A stretch of 64,000 bases of DNA. Source: Pandoraea terrae (lineage in GTDB: Bacteria > Pseudomonadota > Gammaproteobacteria > Burkholderiales > Burkholderiaceae). Positions within the stretch are counted from its first letter, which is position 1, and each line of letters starts with the position of its first letter. The notes under the pieces are model-generated. The model worked only from the letters and a program-made list of their open reading frames with translations. It made no database searches and was not told the origin of the DNA. The translations under genes were made by a program, and so were the position numbers. Shown one piece after another: positions 34,203-41,554 of the stretch. The stretch covers positions 124,001 through 188,000 of the forward strand of contig NZ_CABPRZ010000001.1 of NCBI RefSeq assembly GCF_902459695.1. The letters are read 5' to 3'.

Positions 34203-36206
34203 ATGTCAAATCACAAGGCCCGGCCGCTCGCCGATGCCGTCCGCTTCCTCGCGATCGACGCGATCGTGCGCGCAGGCGAGGGCCATCAAGGCGTGCCGCT
34301 CGGCATGGCCGAAATCGCGACTGCGCTGTTCACGCGCCACTTGAAGTTCAATCCCGCCGATCCCAAGTGGCCCGACCGCGACCGCTTCGTCCTGTCGAAC
34401 GGGCACGGTTCGATGCTGCTGTATGCGCTGCTGCATCTGACAGGCTACGCGCACTTCGGGCTCGATGCGCTCAAATCGTTTCGCGAGATGGGCTCGCACT
34501 GTGCGGGCCATCCCGAGTTCGATCCGGCGCTCGGCATCGAAGTGACGACCGGGCCGCTCGGGCAGGGCATCGCCAACGCGTTCGGCATGGCGGTGGCGGA
34601 GGCCTATTTGAACGCGCGCTTCGGCGACGCCATCGTCGATCATTACACGTATGCGTTCGTCGGCGATGGCTGCCTGCAGGAAGGCATCGGCCAGGAGATG
34701 ATCTCGCTCGCGGGGCATCTGCAACTCGGCAAGCTGATCCTCTGCTGGGACGACAACCAGATCACCGATGACGGCAGCACGTCGCTGTCGATCTCCGAGG
34801 ACGTGAGCGCGCGCTTTCGCGTCGCGGGCTGGCATGTGATCGAAGTGGACGGGCACGATCTCGAAGCGGTATCGGCGGCGCTCACGATGGCGCGCAAGGA
34901 CCCGCGTCCCTCGATGATCGCGTGCCGCACCGTGATCGCACGCGGCATTGCGCGATTGCAGGGGCAGCGCGGCGGCCATAGCGGCAAGCTTTTCGATGCA
35001 GACGCCGACACCGCGCGCACCCAACTCGGCTGGCCGCACGCGCCGTTCGAAGTGCCCGCCGACGTGCTTGACGAATGGCGCAGCGCGGGGCGCCGCAACG
35101 AAGGCGAGTATCGCGCGTGGCACGAGCGCGTGGCCGCGTTGCCAGCCCAAGCGCGCGTCGAGTTCGAGCGCATTCAGGCGGGCCGTCTGCCCGACGGCTG
35201 GCGCGACGTGCTCGAGGCATACCGGCAGCGCGCTGTCATTGCGGTCAAATCCGGTGAGGCGCCGCCCGGCATCACGATCTCCGGCGAGATCAACGACCTG
35301 CTCGCGCCGTATCTGCCGGAACGAATGGTCGGTTGTGCGGACCTCGAAGCGCCGACCGGCCACAAACGCAGCCTGACTGCATTCACCGCGAAGGAGCGAG
35401 GCGGCGCCTATGTGCACTGCGGCGTGCGCGAGCACCTGATGGGCGCGATGGCGAACGGCATGGCCGCGCATGGCGGCGTCATCCCGCTCGCCGTCACTTA
35501 TCTTGCGTTTTCAGACTACGAACGCCCCGCGATGCGCATGGCCGCCTTGATGGGCCTGCCGGTGAAGTTTGTGTTTAGCCACGACTCCATCGGCGTCGGC
35601 AGGAACGGTCCGACACATCAGCCCGTCGAGATCCTCGCGTCGCTGCGCGCCATGCCGAACATGCGTGTGTTCCGTCCCGCCGACGCTGTAGAAGCCGCCG
35701 AGTGCTGGATGCTCGCGCTCGAGCATCGGAGCGGCCCGAGCGCGCTTGTCTTCGCGCGCCAGGCGTTGCCGCTGGTGCGCACGACGCACACCGCCGAGAA
35801 CCTCTCACAGCGAGGGGCCTATGTGCTTGCGGAAGCCGACGGCGACAGGCGCCGCGTCACGCTCGTTGCGACCGGATCGGAAGTCGCGCTTGCACTCGCG
35901 GCGCGCGCGCGCTTGCAGGACGAAGGCATCGCGACGGCCGTCGTGTCGATGCCCTGCTGCGAACTCTTCGACGAACAGGATGCCGCCTACCGCGCATCCG
36001 TGCTCGGCACGGACACGGTGCGCGTCGCGGTGGAGGCCGCCGTGCGCTTCGGCTGGGACCGCTATCTCGGCGAGCGCGGCGGCTTCGTCGGCATGCAGGG
36101 CTTCGGCGCGTCGGGGCCTGCGGAGGTGCTCTATCAACATTTCGGCATCACGCCCGCACATATCGTCGCTGAGGCGAAGCGCCACCTTCAACTTATCGAG
36201 AACTGA
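34203..36206 (+). CDS. Full-length transketolase, second in the operon
   Basis: 667 residues from ATG 34203 (MSNHKARPLADAVRFLAIDA); GGAG lies 9 bases upstream. All parts of a housekeeping-type enzyme are present: SNGHGSMLLYALLHLTGY, HPEFDPALGIEVTTGPLGQG, GDGCLQEGIGQEMISLAGHL...DDNQITDDG for thiamine diphosphate and Mg, VHCGVREHLMGAMANGMAAH with the catalytic Glu, then FSHDSIGVGRNGPTHQPVE. It is shadowed by the split transketolase earlier in the same operon. That makes two separate ketol-transfer enzymes, presumably with different donors or acceptors, or one replenishing the pentose pathway (inference). Confidence 0.95.
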   Translation: MSNHKARPLADAVRFLAIDAIVRAGEGHQGVPLGMAEIATALFTRHLKFNPADPKWPDRDRFVLSNGHGSMLLYALLHLTGYAHFGLDALKSFREMGSHCAGHPEFDPALGIEVTTGPLGQGIANAFGMAVAEAYLNARFGDAIVDHYTYAFVGDGCLQEGIGQEMISLAGHLQLGKLILCWDDNQITDDGSTSLSISEDVSARFRVAGWHVIEVDGHDLEAVSAALTMARKDPRPSMIACRTVIARGIARLQGQRGGHSGKLFDADADTARTQLGWPHAPFEVPADVLDEWRSAGRRNEGEYRAWHERVAALPAQARVEFERIQAGRLPDGWRDVLEAYRQRAVIAVKSGEAPPGITISGEINDLLAPYLPERMVGCADLEAPTGHKRSLTAFTAKERGGAYVHCGVREHLMGAMANGMAAHGGVIPLAVTYLAFSDYERPAMRMAALMGLPVKFVFSHDSIGVGRNGPTHQPVEILASLRAMPNMRVFRPADAVEAAECWMLALEHRSGPSALVFARQALPLVRTTHTAENLSQRGAYVLAEADGDRRRVTLVATGSEVALALAARARLQDEGIATAVVSMPCCELFDEQDAAYRASVLGTDTVRVAVEAAVRFGWDRYLGERGGFVGMQGFGASGPAEVLYQHFGITPAHIVAEAKRHLQLIEN

Positions 36207-36209
36207 GCC

Positions 36210-37175
36210 ATGCACAAGATCGTAATCCTCGACCGCGCCACGCTCGCTCCCCAAATCAGGCTGCGCTCGCCCGGCTTTGCGCACGAACTGACCGAGCACG
36301 CGCAGACGCATCCGGAAGACGTCGCCGCGCGCATAGCGGGCGCGTCCATCGTCATCACGAACAAGGTCGCGCTTACCGCGGACGTGCTCGCGCAAAGCCC
36401 GGGGCTCAAGCTCGTGGCCGTTGCGGCGACCGGCACCGATTGCGTCGACAAAGCCGCGTGCGCGCGTCACGGCATCGCGGTGGCGAACATTCGCGGCTAC
36501 GCGGTGAACACGGTACCCGAGCATACGTTCGCGCTGATGCTCGCGCTGCGCCGCAACCTGATCGCATATCGCGACGATGTGCTCAAAGGCGTCTGGCAGA
36601 AGTCAGGGCAGTTCTGCTTCTTCGATCACCCGATCCACGATCTCGCAGGCGCGACGCTCGGCATCATAGGGGAAGGCGTGCTCGGACAGCGCGTCGCAGA
36701 GATCGCGAAGGTTTTCGGCATGCGGCCGATATTCGCGGCGCATAAGGGCAGGCAGGGGCTCGGGCCGCTCTATACGCCGTGGGACGAGATGCTCGCGACG
36801 AGCGACGTCATTACCGTGCACAGCCCGCTCACGCCGCAGACACGCGGCATGCTTGCGATGCCCGAATTCCGCGCGATGAAGCAAAGGCCTCTCATCATCA
36901 ACACGGCGCGCGGCGGACTCGTCGATGAAGCCGATCTCGCACGCGCGCTCGACGAGGGCCTCGTGAGCGGCGCGGGCTTCGATGTGGTCTCGGGAGAGCC
37001 GCCGGCCGAGGACAACCCGCTGATGCGCATCGCGGGACGGCCGAACGTCATCGTGACGCCCCATGTCGCGTGGGCGTCGGATGAAGCGCAGCAAGCACTG
37101 GCCGACCAGTTGATAGACAACATCGAGAATTTCGTAGGGGGTACGCCGAGCAATCTGGTTGACCCAACGCATTAG
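36210..37175 (+). CDS. D-2-hydroxyacid dehydrogenase (glycerate/hydroxypyruvate reductase-like)
   Basis: 321 residues, 3 bases after the transketolase stop. D-isomer family features: the NAD motif GATLGIIGEGVLGQRVAEIA, the catalytic Arg in NTARGGLVDE, Glu in VSGEPPAEDNP and His in TPHVAWAS. The lineup fits hydroxypyruvate/glycerate dehydrogenases. Because transketolase can use hydroxypyruvate as ketol donor, the enzyme may feed or drain that pool (inference). It ends by overlapping the convergent DUF2784 gene by 4 bases. It closes the operon. Confidence 0.93.
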   Translation: MHKIVILDRATLAPQIRLRSPGFAHELTEHAQTHPEDVAARIAGASIVITNKVALTADVLAQSPGLKLVAVAATGTDCVDKAACARHGIAVANIRGYAVNTVPEHTFALMLALRRNLIAYRDDVLKGVWQKSGQFCFFDHPIHDLAGATLGIIGEGVLGQRVAEIAKVFGMRPIFAAHKGRQGLGPLYTPWDEMLATSDVITVHSPLTPQTRGMLAMPEFRAMKQRPLIINTARGGLVDEADLARALDEGLVSGAGFDVVSGEPPAEDNPLMRIAGRPNVIVTPHVAWASDEAQQALADQLIDNIENFVGGTPSNLVDPTH

Positions 37176-37540
37176 CGACGCGGCGGAACCTGGCGCCATG
37201 TCAGTGCGACAAGCACTGCGAACACCAAATAGAGGCTCGTGAAAACCCACGTTGGCCAGTCGTGATACAACAGGTGCCCGACCCAGCGCTGTATGAAGCC
37301 GTCCGGTACCTGTGTACGCCCGCGCAGCCTGTCTTCGAAAATGGTCAGCGGACAGGCCCAGCCGACGAGCGAGGATAGCGCGACGAACGCGACCGCTGCG
37401 AGATGCGCGCCGCGCAGCCACACGATACGTATCCAGCGCCACCGACATGCCACGCCGAGCCAGATCAAACCCAGTCCGCCGACGACTGCGACGACGAACA
37501 GCGCATGAACGATCAGCACGACGTCAGCTAACCAAGTCAT
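37172..37540 (-). CDS. DUF2784-type membrane protein
   Basis: 122 residues from ATG 37540 (MTWLADVVLIVHALFVVAVV), preferred over the ATG four codons upstream because a GGGGGA lies before it. Three or four membrane helices with the family words LADVVLIVHALFV, LVGWACPLTIFED and FIQRWVGHLLYHDWP. Function unknown for the family. It is convergent with the hydroxyacid dehydrogenase and its 3' end overlaps that gene's stop codon. Confidence 0.85.
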   Translation of the reverse strand: MTWLADVVLIVHALFVVAVVGGLGLIWLGVACRWRWIRIVWLRGAHLAAVAFVALSSLVGWACPLTIFEDRLRGRTQVPDGFIQRWVGHLLYHDWPTWVFTSLYLVFAVLVALTWRQVPPRR

Positions 37541-38303
37541 CCCATCCCCCATTCAAAACAACGACGAACAGCTGATAGCTAATCGGTACACGTTTAATGC
37601 GTGGTTTGTAAAAATCTGTAAATTCGTTCGGCACAACGATGCAGTCAACGATGTAATCGACGCTCATCTATCAAACAACGATTTGAAATTAATGGATAAC
37701 GACATGTGTGAGCGCCGGGGTATCCGGTGATGATCATCTCCCGGCTGTAACGCGTTGGCAGAAAATTTCGCCGAACGGCGTCCTGGACACCGGGAGCCCG
37801 TTGGCACCAGGCACGCGCTGAGAAAATGCGGGCCAACCAGTATCGTATTTTTTGTTGCTTGCGTTCGGTAAGGATGTTCTCTACGATAATGACTTACTCT
37901 GTCGTTTCACGTGAATGTCACGGAGAAACGCGGTCGTACGGTGACACTTTGCGTTGGCGCTGTTGCGCGCGGTCGTTGCGTGACGGCTCTCCATCCACCG
38001 AAACGGTTTGCCCCAGGATTTGAGGAGAAGCACATGTTGCACGCTTTCGATTTCCTCTGCTACGGCAATCTTGACGCCCATCCCGCAATCGCGCGAACCA
38101 GCGGTCTGACTCCCGAACCTACGGCGATCAAACGCCCCATTCCGCAGTAATTCAGTTCGTTCCAACGTCGTTTCACCGCTTCGATTTTGAGGTGCCCCCG
38201 CGGGGCGTGGTGATGCTCGCCTGATCGCATGAAGGCGTGGCGGCATGCCTGCATCCTTCGAATGCCAACTATTTCATCGATATCAAGTCGACAAGCTTAC
38301 TTC
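37541..38303. other. Gene-poor, AT-richer stretch of about 760 bases
   Basis: Visibly lower GC than the flanks, especially 37560-37700 and 37850-37920. It has a 10-bp palindrome TTCACGTGAA (37906-37915), mirrored GC words near 37735-37800 and one tiny reading frame with a good ribosome site (38034). It looks like a boundary or decayed mobile DNA. I cannot assign it to a known element. Confidence 0.4.
38034..38150 (+). CDS. Possible very small protein, 38 residues
   Basis: The only support is a canonical GAGGAG 6 bases before ATG 38034 and an intact frame (MLHAFDFLCYGNLDAHPAIA...). No family recognised. The codon use is not telling at this length. It may be chance or the start of a decayed gene. 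Confidence 0.2.
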   Translation: MLHAFDFLCYGNLDAHPAIARTSGLTPEPTAIKRPIPQ

Positions 38304-38498
38304 ATGAACCGAGACCTTTCCTCCAGCGCAATCGCCACGCTCAAGATACTGGGCGAACTGGGGCCATCGGACACGCCGCCGCCCGTGCCGGCGCCCGTCG
38401 TCACCGAACTGCTCAAGCGGGGCTACGCGGCCCACGCATGGCATGGTGGCCTGGTCCTTACCGACAGCGGATGGCGCCGGGCTGCGCAACGCGGGTGA
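38304..38498 (+). CDS. Small hypothetical protein, winged-helix-like
   Basis: 64 residues (MNRDLSSSAIATLKILGELG...). The pattern of a helix (SAIATLKILGEL), a Pro-rich turn, a second helix (PVVTELLKRGYA) and two short strands (AWHGGLVLTDSGW) resembles half a winged helix, though no family is recognised. Codon use is GC-rich at third positions like real genes nearby. No good ribosome site before ATG 38304. It lies just upstream of the phasin gene. Confidence 0.4.
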   Translation: MNRDLSSSAIATLKILGELGPSDTPPPVPAPVVTELLKRGYAAHAWHGGLVLTDSGWRRAAQRG

Positions 38499-38596
38499 CT
38501 TACAGCGCGGCGCAATCAGCCGCATGGAATGAAAGGGACACACATCGTCCCGGTACTGCAGTGTGTGACGCCATCAATAAACCAGGAGACTGAAGC

Positions 38597-39100
38597 ATGG
38601 CATTCGACGCGAACTCGGTAAGGAGTCTACAAAAGGCCAACGTTACGCTGAGCATGAGTCTTGGCAATCTCTGGCTGGAGCAACTCAACCGCATGCGTGC
38701 GCAGGCGCTGAAGGCGGCCGACGAGCGCGCGGCCTCGACGCAGCAAACCGTGCAGACCCTCGCCGGCGCCAGGGACTGGGCCACCTTCGTCCCGCTACAG
38801 GCCAGCCTGCTGCAGGATCAAATGACGTGGTTCAATAACTTCTGCCTCGGTTGCCTGGCCGAAACGCAGAGCCTGCAGAAGGCCGCCTTCAGCGACTTTC
38901 GCGATGCCGTCAAAACCTGGCAGGACAACTGTCTGGATGCTATGGCATACACGGGCGAATGCCCGCCGATGGCGGACGCGTTCAAGCAAATGACAGCGAT
39001 GGTTCAGCAATCGTTTGAACTCGCCAAGGCCAATTTCGATCTGGTGTCGACGCCACGGAATGGTCCCTCGGCCGCACACAAGGAAAAAAAATCGAATTGA
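38597..39100 (+). CDS. Phasin family protein
   Basis: 167 residues. AGGAG is positioned before ATG 38597. Phasins coat polyhydroxyalkanoate granules. The sequence is amphipathic-helical throughout and shows family-like blocks such as NLWLEQLNRMRAQALKAADE, and ATFVPLQASLLQDQMTWFNN and AFKQMTAMVQQSFELAKANF. It is shorter and more diverged than PhaP1. The phaB gene follows 33 bases on, so both are probably co-transcribed. No phaC or phaA is nearby, so this looks like a satellite locus rather than the main PHB operon. Confidence 0.85.
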   Translation: MAFDANSVRSLQKANVTLSMSLGNLWLEQLNRMRAQALKAADERAASTQQTVQTLAGARDWATFVPLQASLLQDQMTWFNNFCLGCLAETQSLQKAAFSDFRDAVKTWQDNCLDAMAYTGECPPMADAFKQMTAMVQQSFELAKANFDLVSTPRNGPSAAHKEKKSN

Positions 39101-39133
39101 GCGACCGAAGGCCTTGAACTCAGGGAGTACATC

Positions 39134-39877
39134 ATGACAAAACGTATTGCACTGGTCACGGGCGGCATGGGTGGACTGGGTGACGCCATCAGCGTCAAGC
39201 TGCATGACGCGGGGTATCAGGTGGTGGTGACCCATTCACCCGGCAACACCATTGTGGACGAATGGCTCGCAAGCAAAGCGTCGCAACAACGCAAATTCCA
39301 CGCCTACCCGGTCGACGTCGCCGATTACGATTCATGCCGCCAGTGCGTAGCGGCTATCCTGGCCGAGGTTGGGTCGATAGATATTCTGGTGAACAACGCC
39401 GGCATTACGCGTGACATGACGCTCAAGAAGCTCGACAAGGTCAATTGGGACGCAGTCATCCGCACGAATCTCGATTCGGTCTTCAATATGACCAAACCGG
39501 TGTGTGAGGGCATGGTCGAGCGTGAATGGGGGCGTGTCATCAATGTGGCATCTGTCAATGGCTCGAAAGGCGCTTTCGGGCAAACCAACTATGCTGCAGC
39601 CAAGGCGGGTATGCACGGCTTCACCAAGTCGCTGGCGCTCGAGGTGGCCAGGAAGGGCGTGACCGTGAACACCGTCTCGCCGGGCTACCTGGCGACCAGG
39701 ATGGTCGCGGCGGTGCCGCAAGAGGTACTGGACACGAAAATTCTTCCGCAGATACCGGCCGGCCGGTTGGGCAAGCCGGAAGAGGTCGCTGCGCTCATTG
39801 CGTTCCTATGCTCCGACGATGCGGCATTCGTGACCGGCGCAAATATCGCTATCAACGGCGGTCAGCACTTGCAGTAG
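39134..39877 (+). CDS. phaB: Acetoacetyl-CoA reductase (PhaB type)
   Basis: 247-residue SDR with MTKRIALVTGGMGGLGDAIS as the NADPH-binding start, NNAGITRDMTLKKLDKVNWD, the catalytic Ser in NVASVNGSKGAFGQ and YAAAKAGMHGFTKSLA with Tyr/Lys. The C-terminus VTGANIAINGGQHLQ is characteristic of PhaB, which reduces acetoacetyl-CoA to (R)-3-hydroxybutyryl-CoA for polyhydroxybutyrate. Pairing with a phasin supports the assignment. Residues of the loop GSKGAFGQTNYAAAK match PhaB rather than FabG. Confidence 0.92.
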   Translation: MTKRIALVTGGMGGLGDAISVKLHDAGYQVVVTHSPGNTIVDEWLASKASQQRKFHAYPVDVADYDSCRQCVAAILAEVGSIDILVNNAGITRDMTLKKLDKVNWDAVIRTNLDSVFNMTKPVCEGMVEREWGRVINVASVNGSKGAFGQTNYAAAKAGMHGFTKSLALEVARKGVTVNTVSPGYLATRMVAAVPQEVLDTKILPQIPAGRLGKPEEVAALIAFLCSDDAAFVTGANIAINGGQHLQ

Positions 39878-39884
39878 CTGATGG

Positions 39885-39916
39885 CCTGCACCGGCCCTTG
39901 ACGGGCCTGGTGCAGG
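39885..39916 (+). terminator. Strong hairpin after phaB
   Basis: CCTGCACCGGCCC and GGGCCTGGTGCAGG pair over about 13 bp with one bulge and a 5-base loop, 8 bases after the stop. There is no T-run, so it would be a Rho-assisted or transcript-end-protecting hairpin. Confidence 0.55.
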
Positions 39917-40146
39917 TGTCGACCCCCAGTCGCCCGCGGCAGGCCGACATCAATTTGCTGGGTCTACTTCGTGTAATGACCCAGCAGCACCTGCACGGAT
40001 TAGGCGGCTACTGCGCCAGCTTCGTTCATTCTCGTCCCCGATAAGCACGCTAGCGCGCATTCCGCATGCGCAGCCTGAGAGGCAGACGCGCTAACCCAAC
40101 GGCTGGAGTGTGTGGCTGCCTTGGCGCGAACGAGCGGCTTCAGGCA

Positions 40147-40166
40147 TTTGCGGAATATTCCGCAAA
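40147..40166. repeat. Perfect 20-bp palindrome upstream of hicA
   Basis: TTTGCGGAATATTCCGCAAA reads the same on both strands without mismatch. The half-word TTGCGGA recurs at 40180 and twice at 41226-41254 next to tRNA-Leu. It could bind a regulator or a recombinase. Nothing ties it to a known site. The rest of 39917-40256 shows no gene. Confidence 0.6.
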
Positions 40167-40256
40167 AATATGAAAACCGTTGCGGAGCGGGATCAGTGTC
40201 AGTGTTCTCGCACTCTCGGCCTTCCGCTCGGTCCTGCCCGTGATATCAAAAAATGA

Positions 40257-40285
40257 TTGCATTTGATAGCAGATTTTGCTATCAT
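40257..40285 (+). promoter_or_regulatory. hicAB promoter with embedded operator
   Basis: -35 TTGCAT (40257-40262), a 17-base spacer, -10 TATCAT (40280-40285). The 8-bp inverted repeat TGATAGCA-N5-TGCTATCA (40264-40284) fills the spacer and covers the -10, a typical autorepressor position, presumably for HicB. The predicted start of transcription (about 40292) is 2 bases before the hicA ATG, so the toxin message would be nearly leaderless. Confidence 0.7.
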
Positions 40286-40293
40286 AAAAATCG

Positions 40294-40548
40294 ATGAAAA
40301 CCAAGCACCGAAAGACCCTTGATGCAATTTTTCACCGGCCAACGTCTGGCGGGATCGTATTCGCGGACATCGAAGCGCTGGTAGCCAACGTCGGTGGCGA
40401 AGTCAGAGAAGGGGATGGTTCCCGGATCGCGTTTGAGCTTGGTGGACGCCGTTTGTATATGCATCGACCTCATCCGGGAAAGGAAGCCAAGAAGTATCAG
40501 GTCGAGGAGCTACGGAAGTGGTTCGCGGAATTGGGGATCTTGCCATGA
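40294..40548 (+). CDS. hicA: HicA-family toxin (mRNA interferase)
   Basis: 84 residues with the small dsRNA-binding-type fold of HicA: KHRKTLDAIFHRPTSGGIVF, DIEALVANVGGEVREGDGSR, and RRLYMHRPHPGKEAKKYQVE. HicA cleaves mRNA and tmRNA when not held by HicB. In the classical group the active His sits in a GSH motif. Here that spot reads GSR, as in a subgroup of longer HicA proteins, and HRPHP carries two other His residues. It overlaps hicB by 4 bases. No ribosome site lies before the ATG, in keeping with a leaderless start. Such pairs often ride on islands, matching the integrase stump nearby. Confidence 0.9.
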   Translation: MKTKHRKTLDAIFHRPTSGGIVFADIEALVANVGGEVREGDGSRIAFELGGRRLYMHRPHPGKEAKKYQVEELRKWFAELGILP

Positions 40549-40880
40549 GTCATGCAATGAATTACAAGGGATATAGTGGGCGGGTCGAGTTCGATCCGAG
40601 AGACAGCATCTTCGTTGGGCGAGTGCTTGGTATTGCGGATAGCATCACGTTCCACGGGGACACCGTTGCAAGTCTGACGGAAGCGTTTCATGAGGCTGTG
40701 GACCATTATCTTGCCGACTGCGCAAGTACCGGTCGTGATCCGCACAAACCGGCGTCAGGGAAACTGATGTTAAGAATCCGGCCGGAAGTTCATGCGGCGG
40801 TCAGCATCGCAGCGCAAGCGGCGGGCAAGAGCATTAATCAGTGGGCGGACGAGGTGCTGGAACAGGCCGCTCACGTTTAA
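40545..40880 (+). CDS. hicB: HicB-family antitoxin with ribbon-helix-helix tail
   Basis: 111 residues from ATG 40545, overlapping the hicA stop (ATGA). The N-terminal HicB partial RNase H-like fold reads YSGRVEFDPRDSIFVGRVLG...ITFHGDTVASLTEAFHEAVD. The C-terminal DNA-binding part, KLMLRIRPEVHAAVSIAAQA with SINQWADEVLEQ, is a ribbon-helix-helix like Arc/MetJ. It should neutralise HicA and repress the 8-bp inverted repeat in the promoter. GGAA/GGGG words inside hicA provide its ribosome site. Confidence 0.92.
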   Translation: MSHAMNYKGYSGRVEFDPRDSIFVGRVLGIADSITFHGDTVASLTEAFHEAVDHYLADCASTGRDPHKPASGKLMLRIRPEVHAAVSIAAQAAGKSINQWADEVLEQAAHV

Positions 40881-41055
40881 TGCATTCAAACTTGCCGGGC
40901 CGGTTGGCGCTCGGCGATGATCTTCAGGCTGCCTCCGGGCAGCCTTAGTTTTTTCTGACGCCGTTGTTCATGATCGGTCCGTTTGAGGACGTGCCATCTA
41001 TTGACGGAGATTTGGCGGCTTTTCGACTTCCTGTTTCCATCGCAGGCTATCCAAA

Positions 41056-41220
41056 GACGCCTTCCGGTTTCGAGACCTGAGGGCGAAGGCAGGAACGGAC
41101 AAAACGGAAGCGTCGGGCGACATTCGCAAGGCGCAAAAGCAACTCGGCCATACGTCAGTGGCGATGACGGAACACTGCGTGCGAGCTCGCCTGGGCGACA
41201 AGGTCGCGCCGACCAAATAA
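41056..41220 (+). pseudogene. C-terminal stump of a tyrosine-type phage/island integrase
   Basis: The frame ending at TAA 41218-41220 encodes FRFRDLRAKAGTDKTEASGD and then KAQKQLGHTSVAMTEHCVR. This is the end of a lambda-type integrase with the catalytic RDLR (Arg) and LGHTS (His) motifs. The nucleophile Tyr expected in TEHYVR is Cys here (TEHCVR), so even an intact copy would be inactive. Everything before about residue 1 of the RDLR block is gone; no upstream frame continues it. It points at the 3' end of tRNA-Leu 78 bases away, the classical place for an integrase gene in a tRNA-borne island. Confidence 0.82.
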
Positions 41221-41223
41221 CCG

Positions 41224-41254
41224 GAATTGCGGAGCAAAAGGAGAATTGCGGAGC
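41224..41254. repeat. Tandem 12-bp direct repeats between integrase stump and tRNA
   Basis: GAATTGCGGAGC occurs at 41224-41235 and 41243-41254, 19 bases apart. Its core TTGCGGAGC is also at 40180-40188, and TTGCGGA is in the 20-bp palindrome at 40147. Position and spacing suit integrase arm-type sites, but this is inference. Confidence 0.55.
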
Positions 41255-41297
41255 GGAAGAGATTTAGGCAAATTCGCCAAATCCCATATAAAGACTG

Positions 41298-41382
41298 TGG
41301 TGCCCAGGGCCGGAATCGAACCGGCACGCCTTGCGGCGGGGGATTTTGAGTCCCCTGCGTCTACCAATTTCACCACCTGGGC
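41298..41382 (-). tRNA. tRNA-Leu (anticodon CAA)
   Basis: Class II tRNA read on the minus strand: acceptor GCCCAGG pairs with CCTGGGC, with CCA encoded at 41298-41300. The anticodon stem GGGGA/TCCCC encloses the loop CTCAAAA, giving anticodon CAA. The long variable arm is GCCGCAAGGC, and the T arm contains GGTTCGATTCC. All stems pair. Its 3' end faces the integrase stump, so the gene is a likely island attachment site. Confidence 0.97.
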
Positions 41383-41446
41383 GGCCATGTGCGGGTCGGA
41401 AGACCCGTCGGCGCTGTCCGGGCTTTTGGCACCGGACGAAGGCGAG

Positions 41447-41475
41447 ATTATGAACGAAAACCAACCGTCGTACAA
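41447..41475 (-). promoter_or_regulatory. Candidate promoter of tRNA-Leu
   Basis: On the minus strand TTGTAC (41470-41475) is followed after 17 bases by CATAAT (41447-41452), about 65 bases upstream of the mature tRNA 5' end. The spacing is ideal. Confidence 0.5.
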
Positions 41476-41554
41476 GCACCCACCCTGCATTCCACGCAAA
41501 TTTTAGGCCCGCGTTCAGGCCCGAACCTGGCGCCCGCCGAAACGGAAGACAGTT

